From NCBI RefSeq assembly GCF_013377085.1, contig NZ_JACAAX010000001.1:372001-436000 (forward strand): DNA of 64,000 nt, read 5' to 3'. The translations under genes and the position numbers were made by a program. This DNA comes from Rhodoplanes sp. GTDB lineage: Bacteria; Pseudomonadota; Alphaproteobacteria; Rhizobiales; Xanthobacteraceae. The notes beneath the pieces are model-generated. The model ran no database searches. It had not been told where the DNA came from and saw only the letters and a program-made list of their open reading frames with translations. Shown in pieces: positions 9,301-16,311 of the stretch. The stretch's first letter is position 1. Every line of letters begins with the position of its first letter.

Positions 9301-10357
9301 CACCCAGGAGTCGCGCTATCGCGACGCCTTCCACGTCATGCGCACCGCCTTGATGGCGCACCCGAACTCCGACCATACGCGGCGCATCCAGGACGAGGCG
9401 GCCGCGACCTTCGACACGCTGTTCCTGGCCGGCAAGGGCGACGCCATGCCGGCCGTCGACGCGCTCGGCCTCTTTTACGATTTCCGCGAGCTCACCCCGA
9501 TCGGCCGCCGCGGCGACGAGATGATCCGAAGGCTCGCCGACCGGCTGGTCTCGGTCGACCTGCTCGACCAGGCGGCCGAGCTGCTGCAGCACCAGGTCGA
9601 CCACCGCCTGCAAGGGGCGGCGCGGGCCCAGGTCGCGACGAGGCTCGCCATCGTCTATCTGATGAACCGCAAGCCGGACCGCGCCCTCAACACGCTGCGC
9701 GTCACCCAGAGCACCAACCTGGCGACCGAGTTGCGCAACCAGCGGCTGCTGATCGAGGGGCGGGCGCTGTCGGACATCGGCCGGCCCGACCTCGCCCTCG
9801 AGGTGGTCGGCAATCTCGACGGGCGCGAGGCGGTGCGGCTGCGCAGCGATATCCTGTGGTCGGCCAAGCGTTGGCAGGCGGCGGCCGAGCAGATCGAGGT
9901 GATGTATGGCGACCGCTGGCGCGACTGGCAGCCGCTGAGCGAGCCGGAGCGCAGCGACCTGCTGCGCGCCGCGATCGGCTACGCGCTCTCCGAGGACACG
10001 ATCGGGCTCGGCCGCTTCCGCGAGAAGTACGTCGCCAAGATGGCCGATGGACCGGATCGCCGCGCCTTCGAGGTGGCGACCGCGCCGCGCGCGTCCAACG
10101 CCACCGAGTTCGCCGCGGTCGCCCGCATGGTCGGCTCGAACGACACGCTGGACAGCTTCCTGCGCGACATGCGGGCCCGCTTTCCGGAGACCGGCTCGTT
10201 CAACCACGACGTCCCGCTGGCGCCGACGGCCGCCCCGGCCGCTCCGGGCACCCCGGCCGCCCCGGGCACGCCCGGCAACCAGACGCGGGCGCCGCTGCCC
10301 GATCCCGATCCGACCGCGGCGATCCGCTCCCGCAAGGCCGTCGCGGTGCGCCGGTAG
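6317..10357 (+). CDS. Giant exported AMIN-like/TPR protein, flagellar-linked
   Basis: A 1346-residue protein without an assignable name. A signal-anchor-like segment (FAGVLLAAALVVAPA, residues about 30-45) suggests export. Residues 55-150 and 195-290 look like two beta-rich AMIN-like modules (YARIVFHFAEDVE; SRYVFDLPDLIPV), separated by a short charged coiled coil (AREAEKKVRQQQQLVRQKQ). Residues about 325-515 are a low-complexity Pro/Ala linker with an internal duplication. A third AMIN-like module starts near 520. From about 750 to 1290 the chain is helical with TPR-type units (LARFYLAREMYPEAKGVLEVAL). The C-terminus is again Pro/Ala rich. The CtrA box and the fliP/flgB neighbours suggest a role in flagellum placement, envelope or motility; this is inference. 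Confidence 0.85.
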   Translation: MPPLSVAFRAVFGPSGPARLVPVGRACARFAGVLLAAALVVAPASPRPAVAAPQAVKAELSVNTSEGYARIVFHFAEDVESDVRMANGIVIVGFRTPVQVAVDRLSTTAAGYVAAARRDPDGKGIRIALSRPVKLNTLTAGERLYVDLLPDTWTGAPPGLPQEVVEDLARRAREAEKKVRQQQQLVRQKQMALTRVRVSHQPTFSRYVFDLPDLIPVATSREKEALTLTFEAPLKFDLADAKGSPPPMLAGVDSEIRDQTTTVRFGFIGNVDVRTFREDASFVVDVGAVEAAKRRSESDPAGRAAELAALLAGGGRDPKRSAGIEPPQAVPPQTVPAQEPARPPLPPSALTPPATVGPPPAAPPAPAPAPAAAAAPPKPAPARVAAAPAAAPAPSPAAPGPAPVIAAPATVPASTPAPAPAVAPASAAAPAPAPAPAAAPAPAAAPAPAPVTAAPATVPAPAPAVASPVADPSDVPAAPAPVAAKTEPAPVRTEPPRAEPAPPAVTPTAPADRTGAVAVQVSRQADNLILSFPFPVTTPVAVFNRADTLWVVLDTGAKIDIAALLRDRSGTVQSASLVPLRDGQALRLKLERPRLATVRIDGATVTVVIGDQVMEAPRPLALVRNPASQSRTTAAIPFDDPRAVHRLPDPEAGDTLVVVTGLGPPRGFLQGQEYVEFSTLPSSHGVVLAPIADDLTVELGADRITLGRPGGLSVSASDMVGRRSGLFRPAVFDPQLWGFDREANFEDRRRALTSAAAEALETRRTGARMDLARFYLAREMYPEAKGVLEVALGDEKPGADDPAGMLMRSLANVMLGRIPEALKDLSHPIVASHPDAQIWRGLAMAKQGNWADAADKFRNVESTISTLPIQLQRLILKEAVQASLEVKNFAAAANTLHAFETLGVDRDMEADIAVLSGKVAEGLGRSGDALADYRLAVTGAVGPAAAQARLRESVLRYHLGDLKRSEVIAELEELTTIWRGDDTEIEALQLLARLYTQESRYRDAFHVMRTALMAHPNSDHTRRIQDEAAATFDTLFLAGKGDAMPAVDALGLFYDFRELTPIGRRGDEMIRRLADRLVSVDLLDQAAELLQHQVDHRLQGAARAQVATRLAIVYLMNRKPDRALNTLRVTQSTNLATELRNQRLLIEGRALSDIGRPDLALEVVGNLDGREAVRLRSDILWSAKRWQAAAEQIEVMYGDRWRDWQPLSEPERSDLLRAAIGYALSEDTIGLGRFREKYVAKMADGPDRRAFEVATAPRASNATEFAAVARMVGSNDTLDSFLRDMRARFPETGSFNHDVPLAPTAAPAAPGTPAAPGTPGNQTRAPLPDPDPTAAIRSRKAVAVRR
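7320..7745 (+). repeat. Low-complexity Pro/Ala-coding repeat tract
   Basis: Within the giant TPR gene the coding strand is made almost only of GCC/GCG/GCT and CCG/CCT/CCC codons. The peptide segment APATVPA with its preceding AAP occurs twice, preceded once by PVI and once by PVT, which indicates an internal duplication. Such tracts are prone to slippage and probably form an extended periplasmic spacer. Confidence 0.7.
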
Positions 10358-10415
10358 ACTGTCCGAGAAGCCAAGCCGCAAGAGAGCGGCCTTGTACAGG
10401 TCCGGTTCAGGAGTC

Positions 10416-10520
10416 AGTCATTCCGGGGCGCACCGAAGGTGCGAACCCGGAATCCAGCCACGGATTCCGAGATTGCGTCTGGATTCCGGGTCCGCGCGCG
10501 AGCGCGCGTCCCGGAATGAC
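10416..10520. repeat. Palindromic intergenic repeat, family C, copy 1
   Basis: GTCATTCCGGGGCGCACCGA at the left and GCGCGTCCCGGAATGAC at the right are inverted copies, with internal GGAATCC/GGATTCC pairs. It sits between two convergent genes. A diverged copy is at 20160-20280. Confidence 0.65.
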
Positions 10521-10555
10521 CAGCGAAGGAACCGCCGGCTCGTTCGCCCGCCGCC

Positions 10556-11332
10556 CTAGCTGCCGTAGCTCTGCACCAGGCTGCCGGCGACCAGATTCCA
10601 GCCGTCCACCAGGACGAAGAAGATCAGCTTGAACGGCAGCGAGATGACGGCCGGAGGCAGCATCATCATGCCCATCGACATCAGCACCGAGGCGACCACG
10701 AGGTCGATGATCAGGAACGGCAAGAACAACAGGAAGCCGATCTCGAAGGCCCGCTTCAGCTCGGAGATCATGAAGGCGGGCACCAGGATGCGCAGCGACA
10801 GCTCCTCGGGGGTGGCCGGCGGCGGCTCGCGCGCCATGTCGACGAACAGCTTGAGATCCTTGTCGCGCACGTTCTTCAGCATGAAGGCGCGGAACGGCTC
10901 GCTGGAGCGCTCGAAGGCCTGCTCGGGCGTGATCTCGTTGTTGACCAGCGGCCGCAGGCCGACATCGTAGGCGCGCTCGAAGGCCGGCCCCATCACGAAG
11001 GCGGTGAGGAACAGCGCGAGCGAGATGATCACGGTGTTGGGTGGCGCCGTGGCGGTGCCGAGCGCGGTCCGCAGCAGCGACAGCACCACCACGATGCGGG
11101 TGAACGACGTCACCATCACCAGGATGGAGGGGGCGAGCGACAGCACCGTGATCAGCGCGATGATCTGGATCACGCGCTCGGTGAGGCCGCCGCCCTGGCC
11201 GCCGCCGAGATCGATGCTGATGTTCTGGGCGGCCGCCGGCCACAAGGCCGCCGACCCCGCCACCATCGCCAGCGTTACTGCGGCCGCCACCGTCGCGAGA
11301 CGAACGCGGCGGCCGAGCGAGGGTCGCGTCAC
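10556..11332 (-). CDS. fliP: Flagellar biosynthesis protein FliP
   Basis: An inner-membrane component of the flagellar type III export gate (258 residues, typical). It has a cleavable signal (MVAGSAALWPAAAQ), followed by TERVIQIIALITVLSLAPSI and VVVLSLLRTALGT. The diagnostic stretch PPNTVIISLALFLTAFVMGP and the C-terminal PAFMISELKRAFEIGFLLFL are present. FliP assembles with FliQ and FliR into the pore. It starts with GTG inside the fliO stop (GTGA overlap), so translation is coupled to fliO. The other gate genes fliQ, fliR and flhB are on the opposite strand from 14 kb. Confidence 0.97.
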   Translation of the reverse strand: MTRPSLGRRVRLATVAAAVTLAMVAGSAALWPAAAQNISIDLGGGQGGGLTERVIQIIALITVLSLAPSILVMVTSFTRIVVVLSLLRTALGTATAPPNTVIISLALFLTAFVMGPAFERAYDVGLRPLVNNEITPEQAFERSSEPFRAFMLKNVRDKDLKLFVDMAREPPPATPEELSLRILVPAFMISELKRAFEIGFLLFLPFLIIDLVVASVLMSMGMMMLPPAVISLPFKLIFFVLVDGWNLVAGSLVQSYGS

Positions 11333-12519
11333 GGCTTTCCGGGCGCGCGGCCGAGCAGATTCGCCATTTCCTCTTCGAGGCTCTCGTAGGGGGTCTTGCC
11401 GGGCTTGTCGGGCGTCTCGCCGGCCGGCCCAGGGGCCGGTGCGCCCGCATGGGGCTCGTCGGCGGCGTGGAACGGCGCGGCCGGGGCGCTCGCCTGGCCG
11501 TTGTCGGACGGCGCCACCGGCGGGGCCGGCGGCTCGGCTGCGGGCGGACGCGCCGCCGGGGGGCGGGAGAGCAGCGAGCTGCGCGGCTCCAGCGGGTTTC
11601 GCGGCGGCAGCCGCGGCCGCTGGGCCGGCGCGGGCGGAGCGGGAGCCGGTTCGGCAGCCGCGGCCGGCTCGGCGGCTCCCGGCCGCCGCAGAGCGGCCTC
11701 GAGCTGCTCGGCCATGGCGGCGAGCTGGCGGTCGCCCGCATTGGCGTCCTCGGTCGGGGCAGGGGGCGGTGCGGGCGGCGCCCGCCGCGGCTCCATCGGC
11801 CGGCGGAGGTCGGGCGCCGGCCGGCGCGGCTCGGACAGGCGGGAATCGCCCAGGCGGGGCTCCGGCCCGCGCGGCTCGGACAGGCGCGGCTCGGAGACGC
11901 GCGGCTCGGCCATGCGGGCCTCGGGCATGCGGGCCTCCGGCATGCGGGGCTCCGACATTCGCGGCTCGGCCATCCGCGGCTCGACGATCGGGGGCGGGGC
12001 GCTGCGGGCGAGCTCGGCGGCCAGCCCGGCGAGCCGGTCGGCGGTCTGCGGCCGCGGCACCGGCTCGACCTGCGGCTGCAGCGGCAGGTCCTCGGCCAGC
12101 GGCGGCATCAGGGCGCTGCCGCGGGCGTTACGGAAGGAGGGCTCGGGCGTCGTCTGCCACAGCCCGTTCTCGGGCAGTGGCCGACCGGCCTGGTCGAGCC
12201 GGGGCACCGGCACGTCGCGCATCGGCGCCGCCGGCTGGCCGCGCACGATATTGGCCTCGACGACCACGTCGGTCGGGCCGCCCAGCATGATCAGGTGCTC
12301 GACATTGTCACGCCGCACCAGCACCAGCCGGCGCCGGCTGTCCACGGCGGTCGCCTCGATCACCCCGAGCCGGGCCTGCCGGCCGCGCGCCGAGGCGGAG
12401 CCGAGCCCGCCGGACGAAAATCGCCGCACCAGCCAGGCGACGCCGCCGATCAGCGCCAGGACGATCACGAAGGCGATGAAGAACTTCGCGGGAAGCGGCA
12501 TATCGCCGACCATGGGCAT
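11329..12519 (-). CDS. fliO: Flagellar protein FliO with long repetitive tail
   Basis: FliO helps assemble the FliP pore. The N-terminus shows one membrane segment (AKFFIAFVIVLALIGGVAWL, about residues 11-30) and the small cytoplasmic FliO domain (RLGVIEATAVDSRRRLVLVR, HLIMLGGPTDVVVE) to about residue 90. The remaining roughly 300 residues are Pro/Arg/Glu rich and include about a dozen [MLV]-x-E-P-R pentapeptides. Usual FliO proteins are 100-150 residues long, so the tail is an unusual extension. The first ATG at 12519 follows AAAGGA closely; the third-codon ATG is an alternative. It is divergent from flgB and overlaps fliP by four bases. Confidence 0.9.
   Translation of the reverse strand: MPMVGDMPLPAKFFIAFVIVLALIGGVAWLVRRFSSGGLGSASARGRQARLGVIEATAVDSRRRLVLVRRDNVEHLIMLGGPTDVVVEANIVRGQPAAPMRDVPVPRLDQAGRPLPENGLWQTTPEPSFRNARGSALMPPLAEDLPLQPQVEPVPRPQTADRLAGLAAELARSAPPPIVEPRMAEPRMSEPRMPEARMPEARMAEPRVSEPRLSEPRGPEPRLGDSRLSEPRRPAPDLRRPMEPRRAPPAPPPAPTEDANAGDRQLAAMAEQLEAALRRPGAAEPAAAAEPAPAPPAPAQRPRLPPRNPLEPRSSLLSRPPAARPPAAEPPAPPVAPSDNGQASAPAAPFHAADEPHAGAPAPGPAGETPDKPGKTPYESLEEEMANLLGRAPGKP
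11815..11990 (-). repeat. 15-base tandem repeats inside fliO
   Basis: About 11 tandem units of 15 bases, read on the plus strand as variants of CGCGGCTCGGACAGG, encode pentapeptides such as MSEPR, MPEAR, LSEPR and MAEPR on the minus strand. Units differ at one to four bases. The array is coding and in frame throughout, so copy-number changes would keep the frame. Confidence 0.85.
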
Positions 12520-12707
12520 TCATCCTTTCTCAGCTCCTGCCGCGTGAGCCGAGTCGATTCGTTCAATGGTTAACGGGTCCGGCAAAAACTGCCGTACGGC
12601 CCCACCCGGTTCCTTAACACGAAAGCCAAGGCGAGCCCACAACATACGCTGTTTTAGCGGTTTTCCGGAAGCGGCAAAACCGTGGCCGGGGGATGGCGCC
12701 GCGACGG

Positions 12708-12723
12708 TTAACGCGCCGTTAAC
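12708..12723 (+). promoter_or_regulatory. CtrA box upstream of flgB
   Basis: TTAACGCGCCGTTAAC fits TTAA-N7-TTAAC, the full CtrA consensus, and is embedded in a near-perfect palindrome GGTTAACGCG/CCGTTAACC. It lies 60 bases before the flgB start. Two TTAAC half sites at about 12570 and 12612 in the same divergent region may bind cooperatively or serve fliO. Confidence 0.75.
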
Positions 12724-12782
12724 CATGAACCCGGCAATCTTTGCCGGGCGGCACCTTCGTGTCGCTCCGAAGGCGGTGGCCG

Positions 12783-13169
12783 ATGGCGATCTCCAATATC
12801 CCGATCTTCTCGATGCTGCGGACCCGGATGCAATGGCACCAGGAGCGCCAGCGCGTGCTCGCCGAGAACGTGTCCAACGCCGATACGCCGCAGTTCCGGC
12901 CGCGCGACCTCGCGCCGCCCTCCTTCGATCGCACCAAGACCGCGCAGACCGTGACGCTCGCAACGACGGACCCGGGCCATCTGGCCGGGCTCGGCGGCGG
13001 CGAGCAGTTCCGGAACCGCAACGAGCACTTCGCGGTCCGTCCGGCCGGCAACGCCGTCCATCTCGAGGACGAGATGCTGAAGGTCGCAACCAACCAGATG
13101 GACTACCAGGCGGCCACGCAGCTCTATTCGCGCAGTCTCGCGATGATCAAGACGGCGATCGGGAAGTAA
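12783..13169 (+). CDS. flgB: Flagellar basal-body rod protein FlgB
   Basis: Proximal rod subunit (128 residues), exported by the flagellar system into the periplasm. It shows the rod-protein N-terminus RQRVLAENVSNADTPQFRPR, including the ANNxAN-like motif, and a C-terminal helix KVATNQMDYQAATQLYSRSL. The ATG at 12783 was chosen because it gives the family length; an in-frame upstream ATG adds 14 unmatched residues. First gene of the flgB-flgC-fliE-fliQ-fliR-flhB series, preceded by a CtrA box. Confidence 0.95.
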   Translation: MAISNIPIFSMLRTRMQWHQERQRVLAENVSNADTPQFRPRDLAPPSFDRTKTAQTVTLATTDPGHLAGLGGGEQFRNRNEHFAVRPAGNAVHLEDEMLKVATNQMDYQAATQLYSRSLAMIKTAIGK

Positions 13170-13185
13170 GGCGTGAGGTGACCCC

Positions 13186-13596
13186 ATGGATTTCGTGAAA
13201 TCGCTCTCGATCGCCGCCTCGGGCCTGCGCGCCCAGGCCGGGCGCATGCGGGTGCTGTCCGAGAACATCGCCAATGCCGACTCGACGGCGCCGGCGCCGG
13301 GCCAGGACCCCTATCGCCGCCGGGTGCCGACCTTCCGCTCCGAGCTCGACCGCACGCTCGACGCGCGGACCGTCGCCATGGGGCCGGTGCGCACCGACAC
13401 CAGCGACTTCCGCGTCAAGAACGAGCCCGGCCATCCGATGGCCGACGCCGCCGGCAATGTGCGCTACCCGAACGTCAATTCGCTGATCGAGATGACCGAC
13501 ATGCGCGAGGCCCAGCGTTCCTACGAGGCCAATGTCAACGTGATCGGCGCGACCCGCCGGATGATCCAGCGCACGCTGGACATCCTGCGCGCCTGA
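13186..13596 (+). CDS. flgC: Flagellar basal-body rod protein FlgC
   Basis: Rod subunit (136 residues, normal length). The N-terminal rod motif is ENIANADSTAPAPGQDPYRR, and the C-terminal helix is MREAQRSYEANVNVIGATRR. GAGGTG precedes the ATG. It starts 16 bases after flgB and 17 bases before fliE, in one operon; the three proteins form the proximal rod and its attachment to the MS ring. Confidence 0.96.
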   Translation: MDFVKSLSIAASGLRAQAGRMRVLSENIANADSTAPAPGQDPYRRRVPTFRSELDRTLDARTVAMGPVRTDTSDFRVKNEPGHPMADAAGNVRYPNVNSLIEMTDMREAQRSYEANVNVIGATRRMIQRTLDILRA

Positions 13597-13613
13597 ACAG
13601 GAAGAGGACCGCC

Positions 13614-13937
13614 ATGGCGATTCCGGGGATTGCGGCCAATGCCTATGCCACCACGGCGCGCCTCGGCACGCCGGGGGCCGGCCTGAGCAAGACCATCGGC
13701 GACGGCGCCGATGTGAAGAGCACGAGCTTCGGCGCGATGCTGCGCGACGTCGTCACCGACGTCGCTGCGACGGGCCGCAAGTCGGACGCCCAGTCGCAGG
13801 CCATGGTGGCCGGCAAGGCCAACATCGTCGACGTGGTCACGGCCGTCGCCGAGACCGAGACGGCGATCGCCAGCCTCGTCTCGGTCCGCGACAAGGTGAT
13901 CCAGGCCTACGAAGAGATCATGCGGATGACGATCTGA
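13614..13937 (+). CDS. fliE: Flagellar hook-basal body protein FliE
   Basis: A 107-residue protein that joins the MS ring to the rod. The FliE C-terminus is recognisable (ANIVDVVTAVAETETAIASL followed by VRDKVIQAYEEIMRMTI). The first 40 residues are variable, as usual. AGGAAGAGG stands before the ATG. It is co-transcribed with flgC and probably continues into fliQ 66 bases downstream. Confidence 0.95.
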   Translation: MAIPGIAANAYATTARLGTPGAGLSKTIGDGADVKSTSFGAMLRDVVTDVAATGRKSDAQSQAMVAGKANIVDVVTAVAETETAIASLVSVRDKVIQAYEEIMRMTI

Positions 13938-14003
13938 CCGCCCGCCGTCGCGGGCGATCGGGGGCGGCGCGGGCGGTTGGCCGCAACAGGGGACCAGGAC
14001 GAC

Positions 14004-14267
14004 ATGACCGGGCCGGAAGTCCTCGACGTCTCGCGCGACGCCATCATGACGCTCGTCCTGGTGTCGAGCCCCTTGATGCTGGTCGGCCTGGTGGTCGGCG
14101 TCATCGTGTCGCTGTTCCAGGCATTGACCCAGATCCAGGAATCGACGCTGGTCTTCGTGCCGAAGATCCTCGCGATCTTCGCCGCCATGATCCTGGCGCT
14201 GCCCTTCATGGCCGATCTTCTCAACGGTCACATGATCCGGCTGGCCGCGAGGATCTCGGGCGGCTGA
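14004..14267 (+). CDS. fliQ: Flagellar biosynthesis protein FliQ
   Basis: A small two-helix export-gate protein (87 residues, family size 88-90). Both membrane hairpins are visible: IMTLVLVSSPLMLVGLVVGV, then FQALTQIQESTLVFVPKILA as the conserved loop, then a second segment to residue about 75. The ATG at 14004 follows AGGA and gives the family length; an upstream in-frame start adds nine charged residues not typical of FliQ. Confidence 0.95.
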   Translation: MTGPEVLDVSRDAIMTLVLVSSPLMLVGLVVGVIVSLFQALTQIQESTLVFVPKILAIFAAMILALPFMADLLNGHMIRLAARISGG

Positions 14268-14288
14268 GGCGGCCCGGGGAGGGAGGTC

Positions 14289-15059
14289 ATGCGCATCGAT
14301 CTCTCCTTCCTGCCGCCGCTCGCGGTCGCCTTCATGCTGATGTTCGCCCGCACCGGCACCATGATCATGCTGCTGCCCGGCTTCGGCGAGCGCAGCGTGC
14401 CGGTGCGCCTGCGCCTCACCGCCGCGCTCCTGCTCGCCGCCCTGGTGATGCCGATCTACCGCAACGCCTACCAGATCGACCTGAAGAGCTTCGGACCGGT
14501 GTTCGGCATGCTGATGACCGAGCTCCTGATCGGCTTCCTGCTCGGCATGACGGCGCGGCTCTCCATCTCGGCCCTGCAGGTGACCGGCTCGATCGTCGCC
14601 CAGCAGCTCGGCTTCGGCTTCGTCACCACGGTCGACCCCACCCAGGGGCAGCAGGGCGTCATCGTCTCGAACTTCCTCACGCTGCTCGGCATCGTGCTGA
14701 TCTTCGCCACCGACATGCACCATCTCGCCATCGCGGCGCTGGCCGACAGCTACACGCTGTTCCGGCCCGGCGAGATTCCGGCGACCGGCGACATGGCGGC
14801 GCTGGCGACGCGGCTGATCGGCGGCGCCTTCTCGATCGGCGTGCAGATCTCGGCGCCGTTCCTGGTGTTCGGCCTCCTGTTCAATGTCGGGCTCGGCGTG
14901 CTGTCGCGGCTGATGCCGCAGATGCAGGTGTTCTTCGTGGCGATGCCGCTGTCGATCTTCGCCGGCCTGCTGATCTTCGTGTTCGTCATCGGCGCCATGA
15001 TGGCGACCTTCCTGGGCTACTTCGAGAGCGTGATGCACCTCATCGCGCCGCATGGCTGA
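14289..15059 (+). CDS. fliR: Flagellar biosynthesis protein FliR
   Basis: Export-gate membrane protein (256 residues). It has FARTGTMIMLLPGFGERSVP near the N-terminus and the stretch QVTGSIVAQQLGFGFVTTVD with the downstream PTQGQQGVIVSNFLTLLG, both characteristic. A strong GGGAGGGAGG site precedes the ATG. It forms the gate with FliP and FliQ and is followed 15 bases later by flhB. Confidence 0.96.
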   Translation: MRIDLSFLPPLAVAFMLMFARTGTMIMLLPGFGERSVPVRLRLTAALLLAALVMPIYRNAYQIDLKSFGPVFGMLMTELLIGFLLGMTARLSISALQVTGSIVAQQLGFGFVTTVDPTQGQQGVIVSNFLTLLGIVLIFATDMHHLAIAALADSYTLFRPGEIPATGDMAALATRLIGGAFSIGVQISAPFLVFGLLFNVGLGVLSRLMPQMQVFFVAMPLSIFAGLLIFVFVIGAMMATFLGYFESVMHLIAPHG

Positions 15060-15074
15060 GCCGGAACCTCAGCC

Positions 15075-16142
15075 ATGGCCGAAGACCAGGAACAATCAGA
15101 CAAAACAGAGGACCCGACACAACGACATCTCGACCAGGCGGTCGAGCACGGCGACGTCGTCAAGAGCCAGGAGGTCTCGACCTGGTTCGTGATCGGCGCC
15201 GGCACGCTGGCCCTGTCGGTGTTCGGCTCCTCGTCCAGCGCCTCGATCACGACCATCATGCGTGGGCTGCTCGCCAATTCCTGGGCCTATCGGGCCGACG
15301 GCTCCGCCCTCACCCGCCTCACCGCATCGATCTGCGCCGAGATCCTGGCCGCCGTCGGGGTGCCGTTCCTGCTGCTCTTGATCGCCGCCATCGCCGGCAA
15401 CGTCATCCAGCACCGGCTGGTGTGGTCGACCGAAAGCCTGTCGCCCAAGTTCTCGAAGGTCTCGCCGATGGCGGGCTTCAAGCGGCTGTTCTCCAAGCAG
15501 GCGCTGGCCAACTTCATCAAGGGCCTCCTCAAGCTGACGCTGGTCGGTACCGTGCTGGCGATGCAGCTCTGGCCGGAGCGGGACCGGCTCGAGGCGCTGG
15601 TCTCGACCGACCCGGCCGCCATTCTGCCGCTGTCGTTGGCCCTCACGCTGAACCTGCTCGGCACCGTGGTGGCGATCCTGTTCGTCATCGCCGCGGCCGA
15701 CTACCTCTTCCAGTACCGCCAGTGGTACGAGCGCCAGAAGATGACGCTGAAGGAGATCAAGGACGAGTTCAAGGAGACCGAGGGCGATCCCAAGATCAAA
15801 GCGCGCATCCGCCAGTTGCGGGTCGGCCGCATGCGCAAGCGCATGATGGCGGCGGTGCCGGGAGCCACCGTGGTGATCACCAACCCGACCCACTACGCCA
15901 TCGCGCTGAAATACGAGCGCGGCATGAACGCGCCGCTCTGCCTCGCCAAGGGCACGGACCGGATCGCCCTGAAGATCCGCGAGGTCGCCACCGAGGCCGG
16001 CGTGCCGGTGGTCGAGAATCCGCCGCTCGCCCGCACCCTCTACGCCACCGTCGAGATCGACCAGGAGATCCCGCCGGAGCACTACAAGGCCGTCGCCGAG
16101 GTGGTCGGCTACGTCATGCGGCTGAAGAAGGCATGGCAATGA
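15075..16142 (+). CDS. flhB: Flagellar export switch protein FlhB
   Basis: Membrane protein with a self-cleaving cytoplasmic domain that switches export from rod/hook to filament substrates (355 residues). The N-terminus EDQEQSDKTEDPTQRHL is the standard FlhB start. Four membrane segments span about 35-205. The autocleavage motif NPTH is intact at residues 270-273 (VVITNPTHYAIALKY). It ends the export-gate gene series; cckA begins 170 bases later on the same strand. Confidence 0.97.
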   Translation: MAEDQEQSDKTEDPTQRHLDQAVEHGDVVKSQEVSTWFVIGAGTLALSVFGSSSSASITTIMRGLLANSWAYRADGSALTRLTASICAEILAAVGVPFLLLLIAAIAGNVIQHRLVWSTESLSPKFSKVSPMAGFKRLFSKQALANFIKGLLKLTLVGTVLAMQLWPERDRLEALVSTDPAAILPLSLALTLNLLGTVVAILFVIAAADYLFQYRQWYERQKMTLKEIKDEFKETEGDPKIKARIRQLRVGRMRKRMMAAVPGATVVITNPTHYAIALKYERGMNAPLCLAKGTDRIALKIREVATEAGVPVVENPPLARTLYATVEIDQEIPPEHYKAVAEVVGYVMRLKKAWQ

Positions 16143-16311
16143 GCGCGAGCCTATCGTGCTGGCGGACCGTTGGTTTTCCCGCCCGCCGCGGGCCGTTTGC
16201 GGATCTCCCGGGTGACCCGGGGGGCCGTTGCGGCGCGGGCCGCGCCCTTGTTCCTGGCAAGGGACTCGGGCACAGATTGATTCGCGCGGTCTGGCGACGG
16301 AGCGGAAGCCG

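Noticed and set aside
6394-10632. A 1412-codon plus-strand frame overlapping the giant TPR gene
   Set aside because: It is Arg/Ala/Gly rich with no folded pattern, whereas the 6317 frame has a signal segment and repeat domains.
11815-11990. Tandem repeats as a CRISPR array
   Set aside because: Units are 15 bases, contiguous without spacers, and in frame within fliO.
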